Below, in pieces: positions 33,058 to 42,458 of a stretch of 64,000 bases of DNA (positions are counted from its first letter, which is position 1; each line of letters starts with the position of its first letter). The notes under the pieces were generated by a model. It saw nothing but the letters and a program-made list of their open reading frames with translations, did not search any database and had not been told where the DNA came from. The stretch is taken from NCBI GenBank assembly GCA_018432235.1, contig JAHDLO010000026.1:124001-188000 (forward strand), read 5' to 3'. Position numbers and translations under genes: made by a program. The stretch comes from Clostridiaceae bacterium. GTDB taxonomy: Bacteria; Bacillota; Clostridia; Peptostreptococcales; Natronincolaceae.

Positions 33058-34260
33058 ATGTCAGAGGTGCCAAGATTAACGGTTTTAAAAGGTGGGAAAG
33101 CAAAAGAGGATAAGTATTGTTTTATAAATGCTAGAGTAACCAAAACCAGACTCATGGGGGTAATCGCATTAAAGATCCTATGGCGGAGCAGCCTGACGAA
33201 GGAATACTTAGCCCAATGGTTTACGCTAGATGCAGAGGAGCATGGTATATATGACTATGTCAGCGTAAAAACTAAAAGCTTTGCTGATACGGATAAATAT
33301 TCACTTCAGTTTATGGGAAGCCTGGGAGGGGAAATCGTCAGTCTTACTGAGAGAGAGGCGGTTTTTTTAATTCAACATTATAAAAAAATGAATCAGCAAT
33401 ATCATAAGGAAATTCCAAGGGAGTTTGAAATAAAATTTATTTTTGATGCAGAAATAGACTTAAATGAAGAAGAAAATCTTCGGCTTCAGGATAAGATATA
33501 TGAGATTATCGAATCACCGATACAGCTGATTAATTTATTTATGATGCGGCTGGTGGCAAAGGATGTTGAGGCAATGGCCAGATATTCAAGCCCTGAGCAT
33601 ATAGAATATCTTACGGGGCTTTCACTGGTGAAGGAGGCATCCTCACTGCTGAGGAATAACTCTACCATCATTGATATCGTGGACAGTAGGTATGTGTATT
33701 TCGTCAGAAGTCTAGTAGATGCTCAAACTGATTATTTCATCCTCAGCTTTGAACTTGAGGTAAAGAGAATCTTAAATCAATTCAGGATTAGCAAGAGCCT
33801 TTTCCTAGGGAAGCAGCAGGTCGAGGTAGAGGCAGTTGCTGACGAGATAAAAACGCCAGAGCATATCAGACTCTTTAGCATCATTGAAGAAGAGGAAAAA
33901 TTCCTAAAGATGATTGCACAGCATAAGGGGAGTCTTCTAGAATATCATTTTCTTCAAGGGACAATGCTGGTTGAATTCAGGCGTCATAATGATCATGTAA
34001 AAAAGCAGAACTATCATATTGGTGGCGATATTCGAGCGATATATTTTGTTAATAGCTTTAAGGAATTTATTATATGCTATTACGATGCAGCGGATTTTGC
34101 AGCTATATACAATGATTTTCTTTGCTTTATTGATATGAGCCTGGAGCTGAAAATGGAAGAAACCCTCAGTAGCTCTGTAATTTATCAATATGCAGAGCTG
34201 GAAAGACTTCAGTTTTCCGAATATCTGACTCAGCTGATAGAGGGCGGAAACAGCTCATAA
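33058..34260 (+). CDS. Unrecognised 400-residue cytoplasmic protein
   Basis: No family recognised. The protein is soluble and rich in charged residues, with no signal peptide or membrane helix. It has a short N-terminal part (VPRLTVLKGGKAKED), a middle portion with IKFIFDAEIDLNEEENLRL and long helices, and a C-terminal part with SSVIYQYAELERLQFSEYLT. There are few cysteines and no nucleotide-binding or catalytic motif. ATG 33058 has AGGGAGTGAG upstream; ATG 33016 would add 14 residues without a ribosome site. A hairpin joins it to the BofC-like gene 59 bases on. Confidence 0.7.
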   Translation: MSEVPRLTVLKGGKAKEDKYCFINARVTKTRLMGVIALKILWRSSLTKEYLAQWFTLDAEEHGIYDYVSVKTKSFADTDKYSLQFMGSLGGEIVSLTEREAVFLIQHYKKMNQQYHKEIPREFEIKFIFDAEIDLNEEENLRLQDKIYEIIESPIQLINLFMMRLVAKDVEAMARYSSPEHIEYLTGLSLVKEASSLLRNNSTIIDIVDSRYVYFVRSLVDAQTDYFILSFELEVKRILNQFRISKSLFLGKQQVEVEAVADEIKTPEHIRLFSIIEEEEKFLKMIAQHKGSLLEYHFLQGTMLVEFRRHNDHVKKQNYHIGGDIRAIYFVNSFKEFIICYYDAADFAAIYNDFLCFIDMSLELKMEETLSSSVIYQYAELERLQFSEYLTQLIEGGNSS

Positions 34261-34289
34261 TGTATAAAAATATTAAAAATGGTTAGAAT

Positions 34290-34319
34290 AACCTCCTAGA
34301 AGAACAAGGAGGTTTTTTT
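34290..34319 (+). promoter_or_regulatory. Terminator-like hairpin holding the ribosome site of the BofC-like gene
   Basis: AACCTCCT (34290-34297) pairs with AGGAGGTT (34307-34314), followed by TTTTT and then ATGATG. The AGGAGG that must initiate the next gene is the 3' arm. It can terminate transcription of the upstream gene or mask the ribosome site. Confidence 0.7.
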
Positions 34320-34967
34320 ATGATGAGGAGAAGAAGAAGAGCTCCCTATACAATAATAATTATTACTCTATGCTTTGTTGCGGTAGGGGTTATAGGCTTT
34401 TATATAGGCTCAAGAGTGAATTTAGCCAGAAACGAAGATAATAAAAGCATAGTAGCAGATGAGGATGAAAGAAGAAGCGAAATAGAACAACCACAACCAG
34501 GTACGATCGATACAGACCCTGCAGATGATACAACACCCGTAAATATCGTAGAAAATAGTGTTAGTCCTGAAACAAAGATCATTTTTAGAAGCCATTATAC
34601 AAAATGTCAAACCATAAAGGATGAACCAATGAGCGCAACAGAGGACATGGTGGGGTTAAAGGAGGATGCCTTTAAAACCTATGCCGCAGAGCTGTATCCA
34701 GAATGGCAGATTGTTAGATTTTCAAACGAGGAGGTTATACTGTTCCAGAGAAAGGATCAAATCTGTCCAGATCACTTCTTTGTATCAGAGCTGGATGGTT
34801 ATATTGTTGTGTTTAAGTACACTGAAACAGGTCAGCGTTATGTAGTGGAAAAAACAGATATTCCAGTAGCACATCTTCCAGAAATTGACCAAGAGAAGAT
34901 TCGTAGAGGAATTTTGATTCGAAACAGAAGCGAGGTTAATCAGCTTCTAGAGGATTACAGCAGCTAA
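34320..34967 (+). CDS. Membrane-anchored protein with BofC C-terminal-like domain
   Basis: 215 residues: basic MMRRRRR, one membrane helix (about 11-30), an acidic Pro/Asp-rich linker (about 37-80), then a domain with CPDHFFVSELDGYIVVFKYT, VEKTDIPVAHLPEIDQEKI and a LLEDYSS end that recalls the C-terminal domain of BofC. In Bacillus BofC restrains the SpoIVB protease during sigma-K activation. Here the N-terminal half differs, so an equivalent role is only a guess. The ribosome site is inside a hairpin. Confidence 0.75.
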   Translation: MMRRRRRAPYTIIIITLCFVAVGVIGFYIGSRVNLARNEDNKSIVADEDERRSEIEQPQPGTIDTDPADDTTPVNIVENSVSPETKIIFRSHYTKCQTIKDEPMSATEDMVGLKEDAFKTYAAELYPEWQIVRFSNEEVILFQRKDQICPDHFFVSELDGYIVVFKYTETGQRYVVEKTDIPVAHLPEIDQEKIRRGILIRNRSEVNQLLEDYSS

Positions 34968-34984
34968 TCGAGAGAATTATAAAT

Positions 34985-35052
34985 AAAGGCCTTTGCTCCC
35001 AAAAGAGTATAGGGCTTTTTATATTGCGCTTATTTATAAAGTGATGTAAAAT
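34985..35052 (+). promoter_or_regulatory. Terminator and promoter between the BofC-like and tetR genes
   Basis: An imperfect stem (34985-34998 with 35005-35019) ends in TTTTT. Then TTGCGC (35024-35029), 17-base spacer and TAAAAT (35047-35052) form a promoter for the tetR-ABC operon. Confidence 0.6.
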
Positions 35053-35104
35053 ATATATGAATAAAAAAATAAAATATTCATAATATCATAATAGGGGTGA
35101 TACA

Positions 35105-35719
35105 ATGGCAAAGGGCTTTACTGAAAAAGAGAAGGCGGTCATAAAAGCAAAGCTGCTGGAGAAGGGTAAGTATTTCTTTGAAACCATAGGGGTTAAAAAA
35201 ACCAGTATAAAGGATTTAACCGATGCAGTCGGCATCGCTCAGGGCTCCTTTTATTTGTTTTATGCATCAAAGGAGGCCCTGTGCTTTGAAATAATGGAAC
35301 AGGAGGAAGAAAGGCTTAAAGCGTCTTTGGTCACATACTTAAACGAGCAAAATGGCATGACACAGGAGATATTCAAGGGATTTTTAATGAAGTCATTTTC
35401 TGAAATAGATAAAAGTCCCCTTATAAAGCGAATTATGCTGGAGGCAGATGAATTAGAGCAGATCGTCAGACGACTGCCGGAGGAAAAAATAAGCCAGCAT
35501 ATTGCAAGGGATGAGGATACATTGGCGCCTTTAGTTAGGCATTGGCAGGAAATGGGATATATCGCTGCTATACCTATAAATATTATATCCGGTGCTATAA
35601 GAGGACTGTTTATGCTATCAATTCATAAGAAGGAAATTGGTATAGAAATTTTTGATTCTGTTCTAGAGCTGTGGTGTGATAGTCTTTCAAAGGGACTGAT
35701 ACTAAAGGGGGAAGCGTAA
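35105..35719 (+). CDS. TetR/AcrR-family regulator of the ABC exporter
   Basis: 204 residues. The N-terminal helix-turn-helix is ETIGVKKTSIKDLTDAVGIA followed by QGSFYLFYASKEALCFEI, the TetR signature. The C-terminal part (about 70-204) is a helical ligand pocket. The stop overlaps the ATG of the ABC ATPase by one base, so it almost certainly represses this operon and is released by a transported compound. The sibling cassette at 3.4 kb is controlled instead by a two-component system. Confidence 0.9.
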   Translation: MAKGFTEKEKAVIKAKLLEKGKYFFETIGVKKTSIKDLTDAVGIAQGSFYLFYASKEALCFEIMEQEEERLKASLVTYLNEQNGMTQEIFKGFLMKSFSEIDKSPLIKRIMLEADELEQIVRRLPEEKISQHIARDEDTLAPLVRHWQEMGYIAAIPINIISGAIRGLFMLSIHKKEIGIEIFDSVLELWCDSLSKGLILKGEA

Positions 35720-36573
35720 TGATAGAGGTTAAGGATCTATGCTTTAGTTATTCAAAAAATGCAAAGGATACCATCAACAATATTAGCTTTAAAGTAAATA
35801 AAGGAGAAATATTCGGATTTTTAGGTCCCTCCGGTGCAGGAAAAAGCACAACTCAAAATATTCTGATCGGGATACTAAAGGACTATAGGGGCAGCGTGAA
35901 GGTGTTGGATAGAGAGATAAGGGAAATACAGTCGGACTACTATGAAAATATCGGTGTCGCCTTTGAATTCCCTAACTTCTACAATAAAATGACCGCACTT
36001 GAGAACCTAAAATTTTTTCAATCACTATACAAGGAAGCGGGAGAGGATATTTTGGGGCTGCTGGATATGGTTGGCCTCAAGGAGCATGGGGATAAGCGGG
36101 TCTCAAGCTTTTCAAAGGGGATGAAGATGCGCTTGAACTTCTGCAGGGCAATAATGAATAAACCGGAGGCCATATTTCTAGATGAGCCCACCTCTGGTCT
36201 GGACCCAGTAAATGCTAAAATTATTAAGGATGTCATACAGGCTAAAAAGGCAGCGGGAAAAACCATCTTTTTAACCACCCACAATATGAATGTAGCTGAG
36301 GAGCTTTGTGACAGGGTGGCCTTTATCGTCGATGGCAAAATAATGCTGATAGATTCTCCGAGAGCACTAAAAATTAAGCATGGTGAGAGATCAGTGAAGG
36401 TGGAGTTCAGAAGTAGGGGCACCACTGAAAACAAAAGCTTCCAGCTGGAGGGGATAGGGCATAATAATGAATTTTTAAAGACCCTAAAGGAAAATGAGAT
36501 TGAAAGAATGCATACACAGGAGGCTACCCTGGAGGATATTTTCATTAAGGTTACGGGGAGGCGCTTGGTATGA
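35719..36573 (+). CDS. ABC-2 type exporter ATP-binding protein (second system)
   Basis: 284 residues: Walker A GPSGAGKSTT, signature SFSKGMKMRL, Walker B AIFLDEPTSGLDP, H-loop TTHNM, tail ATLEDIFIKVTGR. It is close to the ATPase at 3433 along its whole length (both begin with VKDLxFSY and share KGEIFGFLGP-like segments), so the two are paralogues. It overlaps tetR and the first permease by one and four bases. The system type resembles exporters annotated for fluoroquinolones; the substrate is unknown. Confidence 0.92.
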   Translation: MIEVKDLCFSYSKNAKDTINNISFKVNKGEIFGFLGPSGAGKSTTQNILIGILKDYRGSVKVLDREIREIQSDYYENIGVAFEFPNFYNKMTALENLKFFQSLYKEAGEDILGLLDMVGLKEHGDKRVSSFSKGMKMRLNFCRAIMNKPEAIFLDEPTSGLDPVNAKIIKDVIQAKKAAGKTIFLTTHNMNVAEELCDRVAFIVDGKIMLIDSPRALKIKHGERSVKVEFRSRGTTENKSFQLEGIGHNNEFLKTLKENEIERMHTQEATLEDIFIKVTGRRLV

Positions 36574-37271
36574 GACTCTTAAAGGCGATAAAACAGGATA
36601 TTCTATTTCAACTGAGGCATGGCTTTTATTATGCTTATGGGCTTGTCTCTATCATTTATATTATTTTGCTTAGGCTGCTGCCGACGGAAATTAGAAGCTT
36701 TGCTGCAACCTTCATTATTTTTACGGACCCTGCAGTTATGGGTGCATTTTTCATTGGAGGCATTGTGCTGCTGGAGAAGGGGCAGGGGGTTCTTCAGCAT
36801 CTATTTATTACACCACTTAGGGTGACTGAATATGTGCTCTCCAAGGTGATCTCCCTAATGCTGATATCCTTGCTGTCCAGCCTAATAATAGTAGTCTCTG
36901 CCTTTGGTTTTGACTTTAACGTATTCTCGTTTATATTTGGTGTAGCCCTTAGCTCTATTTTCTTTACCTTAATCGGGCTGCTGCTGGCAGTACGGGTAAG
37001 GTCTGTCAACGAGTATCTATACAAATCAATGCTATACTTTGCATTTTTATATGCGCCTTTATTAGGATTTTTCAATATATATCATACTGCATTTTTCTAT
37101 ATTTTCCCTACAAATGCCGCCTTGGTCTTAATCGAGGGAATATTCAGGGACTACAGACTTTTGGATTTTATTTCTTCAACAATGGTACTTCTGGTATGGG
37201 TGCTTCTAGCATTCTTGGTTTCAGGAGAACAAATCAAAAAACACATCATCAGTAAAAATGGAGGTGCATAA
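36570..37271 (+). CDS. ABC-2 exporter permease (second system, subunit 1)
   Basis: 233 residues with six membrane helices spread from about 20 to 222. The charged stretch LLEKGQGVLQHLFITPLRVTEY after helix two is the ABC-2 coupling region. It lacks the large outer domain of the permeases at 4.3-6.3 kb, so the two cassettes differ most here. ATG overlaps the ATPase stop by four bases. Confidence 0.87.
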   Translation: MRLLKAIKQDILFQLRHGFYYAYGLVSIIYIILLRLLPTEIRSFAATFIIFTDPAVMGAFFIGGIVLLEKGQGVLQHLFITPLRVTEYVLSKVISLMLISLLSSLIIVVSAFGFDFNVFSFIFGVALSSIFFTLIGLLLAVRVRSVNEYLYKSMLYFAFLYAPLLGFFNIYHTAFFYIFPTNAALVLIEGIFRDYRLLDFISSTMVLLVWVLLAFLVSGEQIKKHIISKNGGA

Positions 37272-37273
37272 AA

Positions 37274-37999
37274 TTGAAAAAGGTAATTGCATTATCCCTA
37301 GGGGATTTAAGAAATATTGGAAGAGATTTAATCTTGTCCATTTCACTGTTTGCGCCATTACTCCTGACGGCATTATTGCGTTTTGTCATTCCAGTGGTGA
37401 ACCAATATCTGCTATTAAACTTTGATTTTAATCTGACACCCCATTACCCATTTATCTTAAGCTTCACCCTTTTGCTGACACCCCTATTAGTAGGCACAGC
37501 CACAGGCTTTCTAATATTGGAGGAGAAGGATGAGAATCTATTAAGATACTTCACTATTACCCCCTTATCAAAAGATGGATATTTAAGCTACAGGCTTTTA
37601 AGTCCTATGGTTTTAAGCACTTTGCTGTCTTTTGTCATACTATATTTCACTAATCTTATAAAAATAAATCATGCATTAACAATACCCATAGTTATAATGG
37701 CTGCTTTGGAGGTACCCTTAATGGCTTTGATTCTGGGTACCTTTGCCGAAAACAAGGTGGAGGGACTGGCGATTTCAAAGGCTATGGGGCTATTTTTTGC
37801 TGCACCTGCCGTTGGATACTTTGTCAGTGCCTCATGGCGTTGGATGGCAGGCATAATAGCACCCTTCTGGGTGACGGAGGCCTTTTTACACAGCAGCACC
37901 TTTAGCCTTGCATATATAAGGGCAATTATTATTGGCATAGTACTTCATTTGGTCTGTATGTTTATAGTGTATAGAAGGTTTACGAAGTCCAGCGAATAG
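37274..37999 (+). CDS. ABC-2 exporter permease (second system, subunit 2)
   Basis: 241 residues, six helices, with the matching coupling stretch ILEEKDENLLRYFTITPLSKDGYL. It starts at TTG 37274 behind GGAGGTG two bases after permease 1. Its stop (TAG 37997-37999) lies inside the first GAATAGA unit of a repeat array. The two permeases probably form a heterodimer. Confidence 0.87.
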   Translation: MKKVIALSLGDLRNIGRDLILSISLFAPLLLTALLRFVIPVVNQYLLLNFDFNLTPHYPFILSFTLLLTPLLVGTATGFLILEEKDENLLRYFTITPLSKDGYLSYRLLSPMVLSTLLSFVILYFTNLIKINHALTIPIVIMAALEVPLMALILGTFAENKVEGLAISKAMGLFFAAPAVGYFVSASWRWMAGIIAPFWVTEAFLHSSTFSLAYIRAIIIGIVLHLVCMFIVYRRFTKSSE

Positions 38000-38042
38000 A
38001 GATTAGAGAGTAGTGAATAGAGAATAGTGAATAGTGAATAGG
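37994..38042 (+). repeat. GAATAGN heptamer repeat array, seven units
   Basis: GAATAGA GATTAGA then GAGTAGT, GAATAGA, GAATAGT, GAATAGT, GAATAGG in exact 7-base register, beginning in the last codon of the permease. Same unit as at 17664 and 62577. Confidence 0.85.
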
Positions 38043-38180
38043 CATAGCGTTAGACCAAAGGGTGTAGTGAATTACAAATAACTACTGCTTCTTCACTATC
38101 GCCTTTTCCCTCGCTTTATGATAAACTATGAAATAGAACATTAGTTTCCATATCAAAATGGAGGCGTAGGGGGACAGAGG

Positions 38181-38675
38181 ATGATAATATTGGGTATTGA
38201 CCCTGGAATAGCAACCATGGGCTGTGGGGTTATTCGCTATAAGGGTAATAGATTCGAAGCCCTTTACTATGGCGCTATAAGGACCTCCAGCAGCATGACT
38301 ACAGATCAGAGGCTAAAGATTATTTACGAGGAGCTAAATGCATTAATCGATGCCTATCAGCCAGAGGCGGTGGTAGTAGAGGAGCTCTTTTTTAACACAA
38401 ATGCCAAAACCGCAATTGTAGTAGGACAGGCAAGAGGAGTAGCAGTACTGGCGGCAGCTAATCGATCGATAGAGGTATTTGAATACACACCGCTACAGGT
38501 GAAGCAGGGGGTTGTTGGCTATGGCAGGGCTGAAAAGGCACAGGTTCAGATAATGATAAAGACCCTCTTAAATTTGGAGAAGGTGCCTAAGCCGGATGAT
38601 GTTGCCGATGCGTTGGCAGTGGCGGTTTGTCATGCTCATTCCGGTAATTTTAAAAACATGTTTAAGATAAAATAG
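38181..38675 (+). CDS. ruvC: Holliday-junction endonuclease RuvC
   Basis: Resolves Holliday junctions with RuvAB. 164 residues with the acidic active site: D in [10 protein letters not shown] (about 7), E in VVEELFF (about 68), and the pair in [12 protein letters not shown] (about 140). First gene of ruvCAB; GGAGGCGTAG and GGGGGAC precede ATG 38181. Normal length and no anomaly. Confidence 0.97.
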   Translation: MIILGIDPGIATMGCGVIRYKGNRFEALYYGAIRTSSSMTTDQRLKIIYEELNALIDAYQPEAVVVEELFFNTNAKTAIVVGQARGVAVLAAANRSIEVFEYTPLQVKQGVVGYGRAEKAQVQIMIKTLLNLEKVPKPDDVADALAVAVCHAHSGNFKNMFKIK

Positions 38676-38690
38676 ATTAGGGGGTTCTAT

Positions 38691-39281
38691 ATGTTTGAAT
38701 ATATGAAGGGCATTGCGGCAGAGATACTTTTGGACAAGATAATAATTGAAGTAAATGGCATAGGCTACCGCATAAACAGCAGCTTAAATAGTACGGCTGA
38801 GGTTAAAAAGGGTGAGGCCATAACAGTGTATACCTACCTGGCGGTCAAGGAGGACGAGGTAAGCTTATACGGCTTTGCCAGTCGAGAGGAGCTAATGTTC
38901 TTCAAGCAGCTGCTGTCGGTTTCAAAGGTTGGACCAAAGGTGGCTACAGCAATACTATCCACCTATTCCCCTAAGAAGCTTAGTGCTTTGATTTTAAGCA
39001 GTGATTTTACCGCTATTTCAAAGGCGCCGGGGGTAGGAAAGAAAACCGCCGAGAGAATAGTTTTGGAGCTTAAGGATAAGGTTGAAGGCTTCGGTTACAT
39101 AGATGAAAATCAAAATCCTTTATCAGAGTCAGTGGTTAATACCAATCATGAGGCCATAGAGGCCCTTATTTCCTTGGGCTATACAAGACTAGAGGCAGAG
39201 AAGGCTTTAAATGCAGTGGCGGAGGAAAATGCCTCAACAGAAACGTTGATAAAGAAGGCCTTAAGATGGCTGGTTAAATAG
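38691..39281 (+). CDS. ruvA: Holliday-junction DNA helicase subunit RuvA
   Basis: Binds the four-way junction and loads RuvB. 196 residues: N-terminal OB fold (MFEYMKGIAAEILLDKIIIE), helix-hairpin-helix pair (LLSVSKVGPKVATAIL and ISKAPGVGKKTAERIVLELK) and C-terminal domain III from about 145 that contacts RuvB. AGGGGG lies just before the ATG, 15 bases after ruvC. Confidence 0.97.
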   Translation: MFEYMKGIAAEILLDKIIIEVNGIGYRINSSLNSTAEVKKGEAITVYTYLAVKEDEVSLYGFASREELMFFKQLLSVSKVGPKVATAILSTYSPKKLSALILSSDFTAISKAPGVGKKTAERIVLELKDKVEGFGYIDENQNPLSESVVNTNHEAIEALISLGYTRLEAEKALNAVAEENASTETLIKKALRWLVK

Positions 39282-39296
39282 AAATGAGGGATTTGT

Positions 39297-40307
39297 ATGC
39301 TGAGGGAAGATGATGAGAGAATAATTACAAGCCATATAAGGGAAGAGGATCAGGAGCTGGAGGGGGGCTTGAGACCCAAGGCTCTGGAGGATTATATCGG
39401 ACAGCAGAATGTAAAGGAAAGGCTGAAGATATTCATAGAGGCTGCAAGACAAAGAAATGAGGCACTGGACCATGTGCTGCTTTATGGTCCGCCGGGCTTG
39501 GGTAAAACCACTTTGTCCAATATCATAGCCAATGAAATGAATGTCAATATCAGAATTACATCAGGCCCTGCCATAGAAAGACCTGGTGATCTGGCGGCAA
39601 TCCTCACCAATCTATCTGAAAATGATGTTTTGTTTATAGATGAAATACATCGATTAAACAGGTCGGTGGAGGAGGTGCTGTACCCTGCTATGGAGGATTA
39701 TGCATTGGATATCATTATTGGTAAGGGCCCCAGTGCAAGATCCATACGATTAGATTTGTCGAAGTTCACCCTTGTTGGTGCCACCACCAGAGCAGGCCTG
39801 TTAACCGCTCCCCTTAGAGACCGCTTTGGCGTTATTTGCAGGCTGGAGCTGTATAATGTAGAGGAGCTGAAGCGTATAGTAAAGCGATCCGCTAAGATAC
39901 TGAATGTAGATATCGACGAGGCGGGGGCAACGGAGATAGCCTCAAGGTCCAGAGGAACCCCAAGGATTGCAAATCGTATATTGAAAAGAGTTCGAGATTA
40001 TTCGCAGGTTAAGGCCGATGGCAGAATTACAAAAAAGGTTGCAGACGATGCATTAAAAATGCTGGAAATAGACAATCTAGGCTTAGATGGTGTAGATAAA
40101 CGCATGATTAAGACAATTATTGAAAATTTTGCTGGCGGTCCCGTAGGTCTGGACACCCTGGCTGCCTCCACCGGAGAGGAAAGAAATACAATAGAGGATG
40201 TGTATGAGCCCTATTTGCTGCAGCTGGGCTTTATCAACAGGACTCCCCGGGGCAGAGTGGTAATGGAAAAGGCCTATAGGCATTTTGGTTTACCCTTTGA
40301 GGAGTAG
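39297..40307 (+). CDS. ruvB: Holliday-junction branch-migration ATPase RuvB
   Basis: AAA+ motor, 336 residues: [12 protein letters not shown] at the start, Walker [13 protein letters not shown], Walker [11 protein letters not shown], sensor 1 VGATTRAG, arginine finger region APLRDRFG, and C-terminal winged helix with INRTPRGRV. Directly follows ruvA; ends nine bases before DUF2905. Confidence 0.97.
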   Translation: MLREDDERIITSHIREEDQELEGGLRPKALEDYIGQQNVKERLKIFIEAARQRNEALDHVLLYGPPGLGKTTLSNIIANEMNVNIRITSGPAIERPGDLAAILTNLSENDVLFIDEIHRLNRSVEEVLYPAMEDYALDIIIGKGPSARSIRLDLSKFTLVGATTRAGLLTAPLRDRFGVICRLELYNVEELKRIVKRSAKILNVDIDEAGATEIASRSRGTPRIANRILKRVRDYSQVKADGRITKKVADDALKMLEIDNLGLDGVDKRMIKTIIENFAGGPVGLDTLAASTGEERNTIEDVYEPYLLQLGFINRTPRGRVVMEKAYRHFGLPFEE

Positions 40308-40315
40308 GTGATGAT

Positions 40316-40531
40316 ATGGATGGCATAGGCAAATATCTTGTTATCGGCGGTATTATATTAATCATTGTAGGGCTTTTATTGCCCTTTCTTATGAAGCTGG
40401 GGCTGGGAAGGCTGCCGGGGGACATATTGGTCAGGCGTGGGAATTTCACCTTTTACTTTCCAGTGGTTACCTCGATAGCTATAAGCTTGATATTGACTTT
40501 GATATTAAATCTAATATTTAAAAGAAGATAG
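40316..40531 (+). CDS. DUF2905 two-helix membrane protein
   Basis: 71 residues, two membrane helices (about 5-25 and 47-66) with the family stretch LGRLPGDILVRRGNFTFYFP between them. Function unknown. Its place after ruvB is conserved in clostridia. A terminator follows. Confidence 0.9.
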   Translation: MDGIGKYLVIGGIILIIVGLLLPFLMKLGLGRLPGDILVRRGNFTFYFPVVTSIAISLILTLILNLIFKRR

Positions 40532-40556
40532 GAAAAGCCGAGATGCTTATATTTAT

Positions 40557-40583
40557 AGACCTCTACTACAGGGGTCTTTATTT
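40557..40583 (+). terminator. Terminator of the ruv operon
   Basis: AGACCTC (40557-40563) pairs with GGGGTCT (40571-40577), followed by TTATTT. Confidence 0.7.
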
Positions 40584-40684
40584 ACGATAGGAAACATTCC
40601 AAACATAGCGAAGCCACTGTAGTTCCGTATTGTAAGACACAACTGCTAGATTATACAACAATAGCCGCATTTATCCAAATATCC

Positions 40685-40713
40685 TTGCACTTAAAAGGAA
40701 TAAATGCTAATAT
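40685..40713 (+). promoter_or_regulatory. Promoter upstream of the SpoIID/LytB gene
   Basis: TTGCAC (40685-40690), 17-base spacer, TAATAT (40708-40713), about 98 bases before the start at 40811. Confidence 0.55.
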
Positions 40714-40810
40714 TACAACTGTATGTCGAAGTGAAAATTTTAGAGGATAAGAGGGAGCTGTGTCGAAATTAAAAGAGTGGAAAAACTAGACTTTATAGGG
40801 GTGTGATACA

Positions 40811-42457
40811 ATGAAAAAAATAAGAGGGATACTGGTGGTACTAATCCTTGTGACAGCAATGGTATCGAGCTTACTAATATCATATGGCAGCACAGTACAA
40901 ATCCCTAAAAATATAGAAATCGGGTTGTTTTTCAACAGCTCAGCTAAATCTACTGCCACCTTGCTAAGCGGTACAGGCTTTAACATAGGTCAATATCAAG
41001 GGGATGCCTTTACCAGTCTTTTTACCCTTACAGACTCAACCGAACTTATCCTGAGGAAGGATAGCTTTTATATCAACAATAATGGTGTATTTGTGGAATA
41101 TACCGGCAGTACCGAAAATATTCCTGCAAATTTAAACCTTCAAGGGCCTTATCATGTCCAATTGGGAGAGGCCTATAGCCATGTGGACGAAGCAAAAAGT
41201 GTGATGGCTGTCATTACCGGCTTAGAGGATACGCCTTATTTAGTCTATGAAAATGGCTGGCGGATTTTTGTCGGATTGTATCTAAATGAGGCTATTGCCC
41301 AGGAAAAGGCCGCTGCCTACAAGCTTCAGCTGAATCAGGAGGCTGTGGTTATAGCACCCTCTGCCAGCAGAGTGCAGGCAATTAATAAGCAGGGTACTCC
41401 AGTTTTTATGTTTGACTCTCAGCAGGAGGTCTATTTCGAGGCCTTCAGTGATAAGGGGGCATTGGCCTTAATCACCATTGAGGGCACTAGATTTAGAGGA
41501 GGCGCCACGGCAAAGCGAAGCACCGGCAGCGATATGACGATTATCAATAAGCTGCCATTAGAGGAATATCTTTACGGGGTTGTGCCGAGGGAAATGCCGA
41601 CCTCATGGCACATAGAGGCTCTGAAGGCACAGGCGGTTGCCGCAAGGGGCTTTGCCGTAACCAGTCTGAATAAGTATAAAACCCTTGGGTTTAACTTGTG
41701 TAATACCGTAAACTCCCAGGTATATGGTGGCTATGATGTAGAGGCAGCCTCCACCAATCGAGCGGTTGATGAAACTAAGGGTAAGCTGGTGACCTATAAT
41801 GGGCAGCCAATAACCCCTTATTATCATTCCAACAGTGGCGGGCAAACGGAAAATAGTGAAAATATATGGTCAGATGCATTGCCATATCTAAGAGGGGTAA
41901 AGGATGAATATTCTCTGGGGGTCTCTACTGCAACATGGACGGCGGTGCTGACGGGTGAGGAGATTAAAGCCTTGCTGGCGAAGGAGCAAATCAATGTTGG
42001 TGATATCCTGGACATTAAGGTGACCTCTGTATCGGCAAATGGACGTGTTTTAAATTTGGTGGTTTATGGTACTCAGGGTGAGGAAACAATGGCTAAGGAA
42101 AGAAGCCGCAGAATTTTTGGGCTAAGGAGTACATGGTTTACAGTGGCGCCAAATTCCGAAAGTCTTGTTGCGGTTAGAGGCAGTGAGGCCGACAGCATCA
42201 CCAGCCTTAATCTCCAAGGGAAAACTGTCATTTCAGCCTCTGGTACAAAAAAATTAGATAATATTTCAAATATAGCCATATACAATGGGAAAAGCTATAA
42301 AAGTATCGTATCAAAGCCCGGTGAATTTGTATTTGCTGGCAAGGGCTTTGGTCACGGTCTTGGTATGAGCCAGTATGGCGCTAAGAAAATGGCTGAATTA
42401 AATCATAGCTATGAACAAATACTAATGCATTATTATACAGGCACAAAGGTGGAATAA
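40811..42457 (+). CDS. SpoIID/LytB-domain cell-wall protein
   Basis: 548-residue exported protein. Signal peptide ([20 protein letters not shown]), an N-terminal region of about 200 residues with an SPOR-like stretch ([20 protein letters not shown]), then the SpoIID/LytB domain (about 225-545): [40 protein letters not shown] and [20 protein letters not shown]. SpoIID is the lytic transglycosylase of engulfment; this member, located between ruvB and queA, is the general clostridial paralogue and may act outside sporulation. It ends one base before queA. Confidence 0.93.
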   Translation: MKKIRGILVVLILVTAMVSSLLISYGSTVQIPKNIEIGLFFNSSAKSTATLLSGTGFNIGQYQGDAFTSLFTLTDSTELILRKDSFYINNNGVFVEYTGSTENIPANLNLQGPYHVQLGEAYSHVDEAKSVMAVITGLEDTPYLVYENGWRIFVGLYLNEAIAQEKAAAYKLQLNQEAVVIAPSASRVQAINKQGTPVFMFDSQQEVYFEAFSDKGALALITIEGTRFRGGATAKRSTGSDMTIINKLPLEEYLYGVVPREMPTSWHIEALKAQAVAARGFAVTSLNKYKTLGFNLCNTVNSQVYGGYDVEAASTNRAVDETKGKLVTYNGQPITPYYHSNSGGQTENSENIWSDALPYLRGVKDEYSLGVSTATWTAVLTGEEIKALLAKEQINVGDILDIKVTSVSANGRVLNLVVYGTQGEETMAKERSRRIFGLRSTWFTVAPNSESLVAVRGSEADSITSLNLQGKTVISASGTKKLDNISNIAIYNGKSYKSIVSKPGEFVFAGKGFGHGLGMSQYGAKKMAELNHSYEQILMHYYTGTKVE

Positions 42458-42458
42458 T

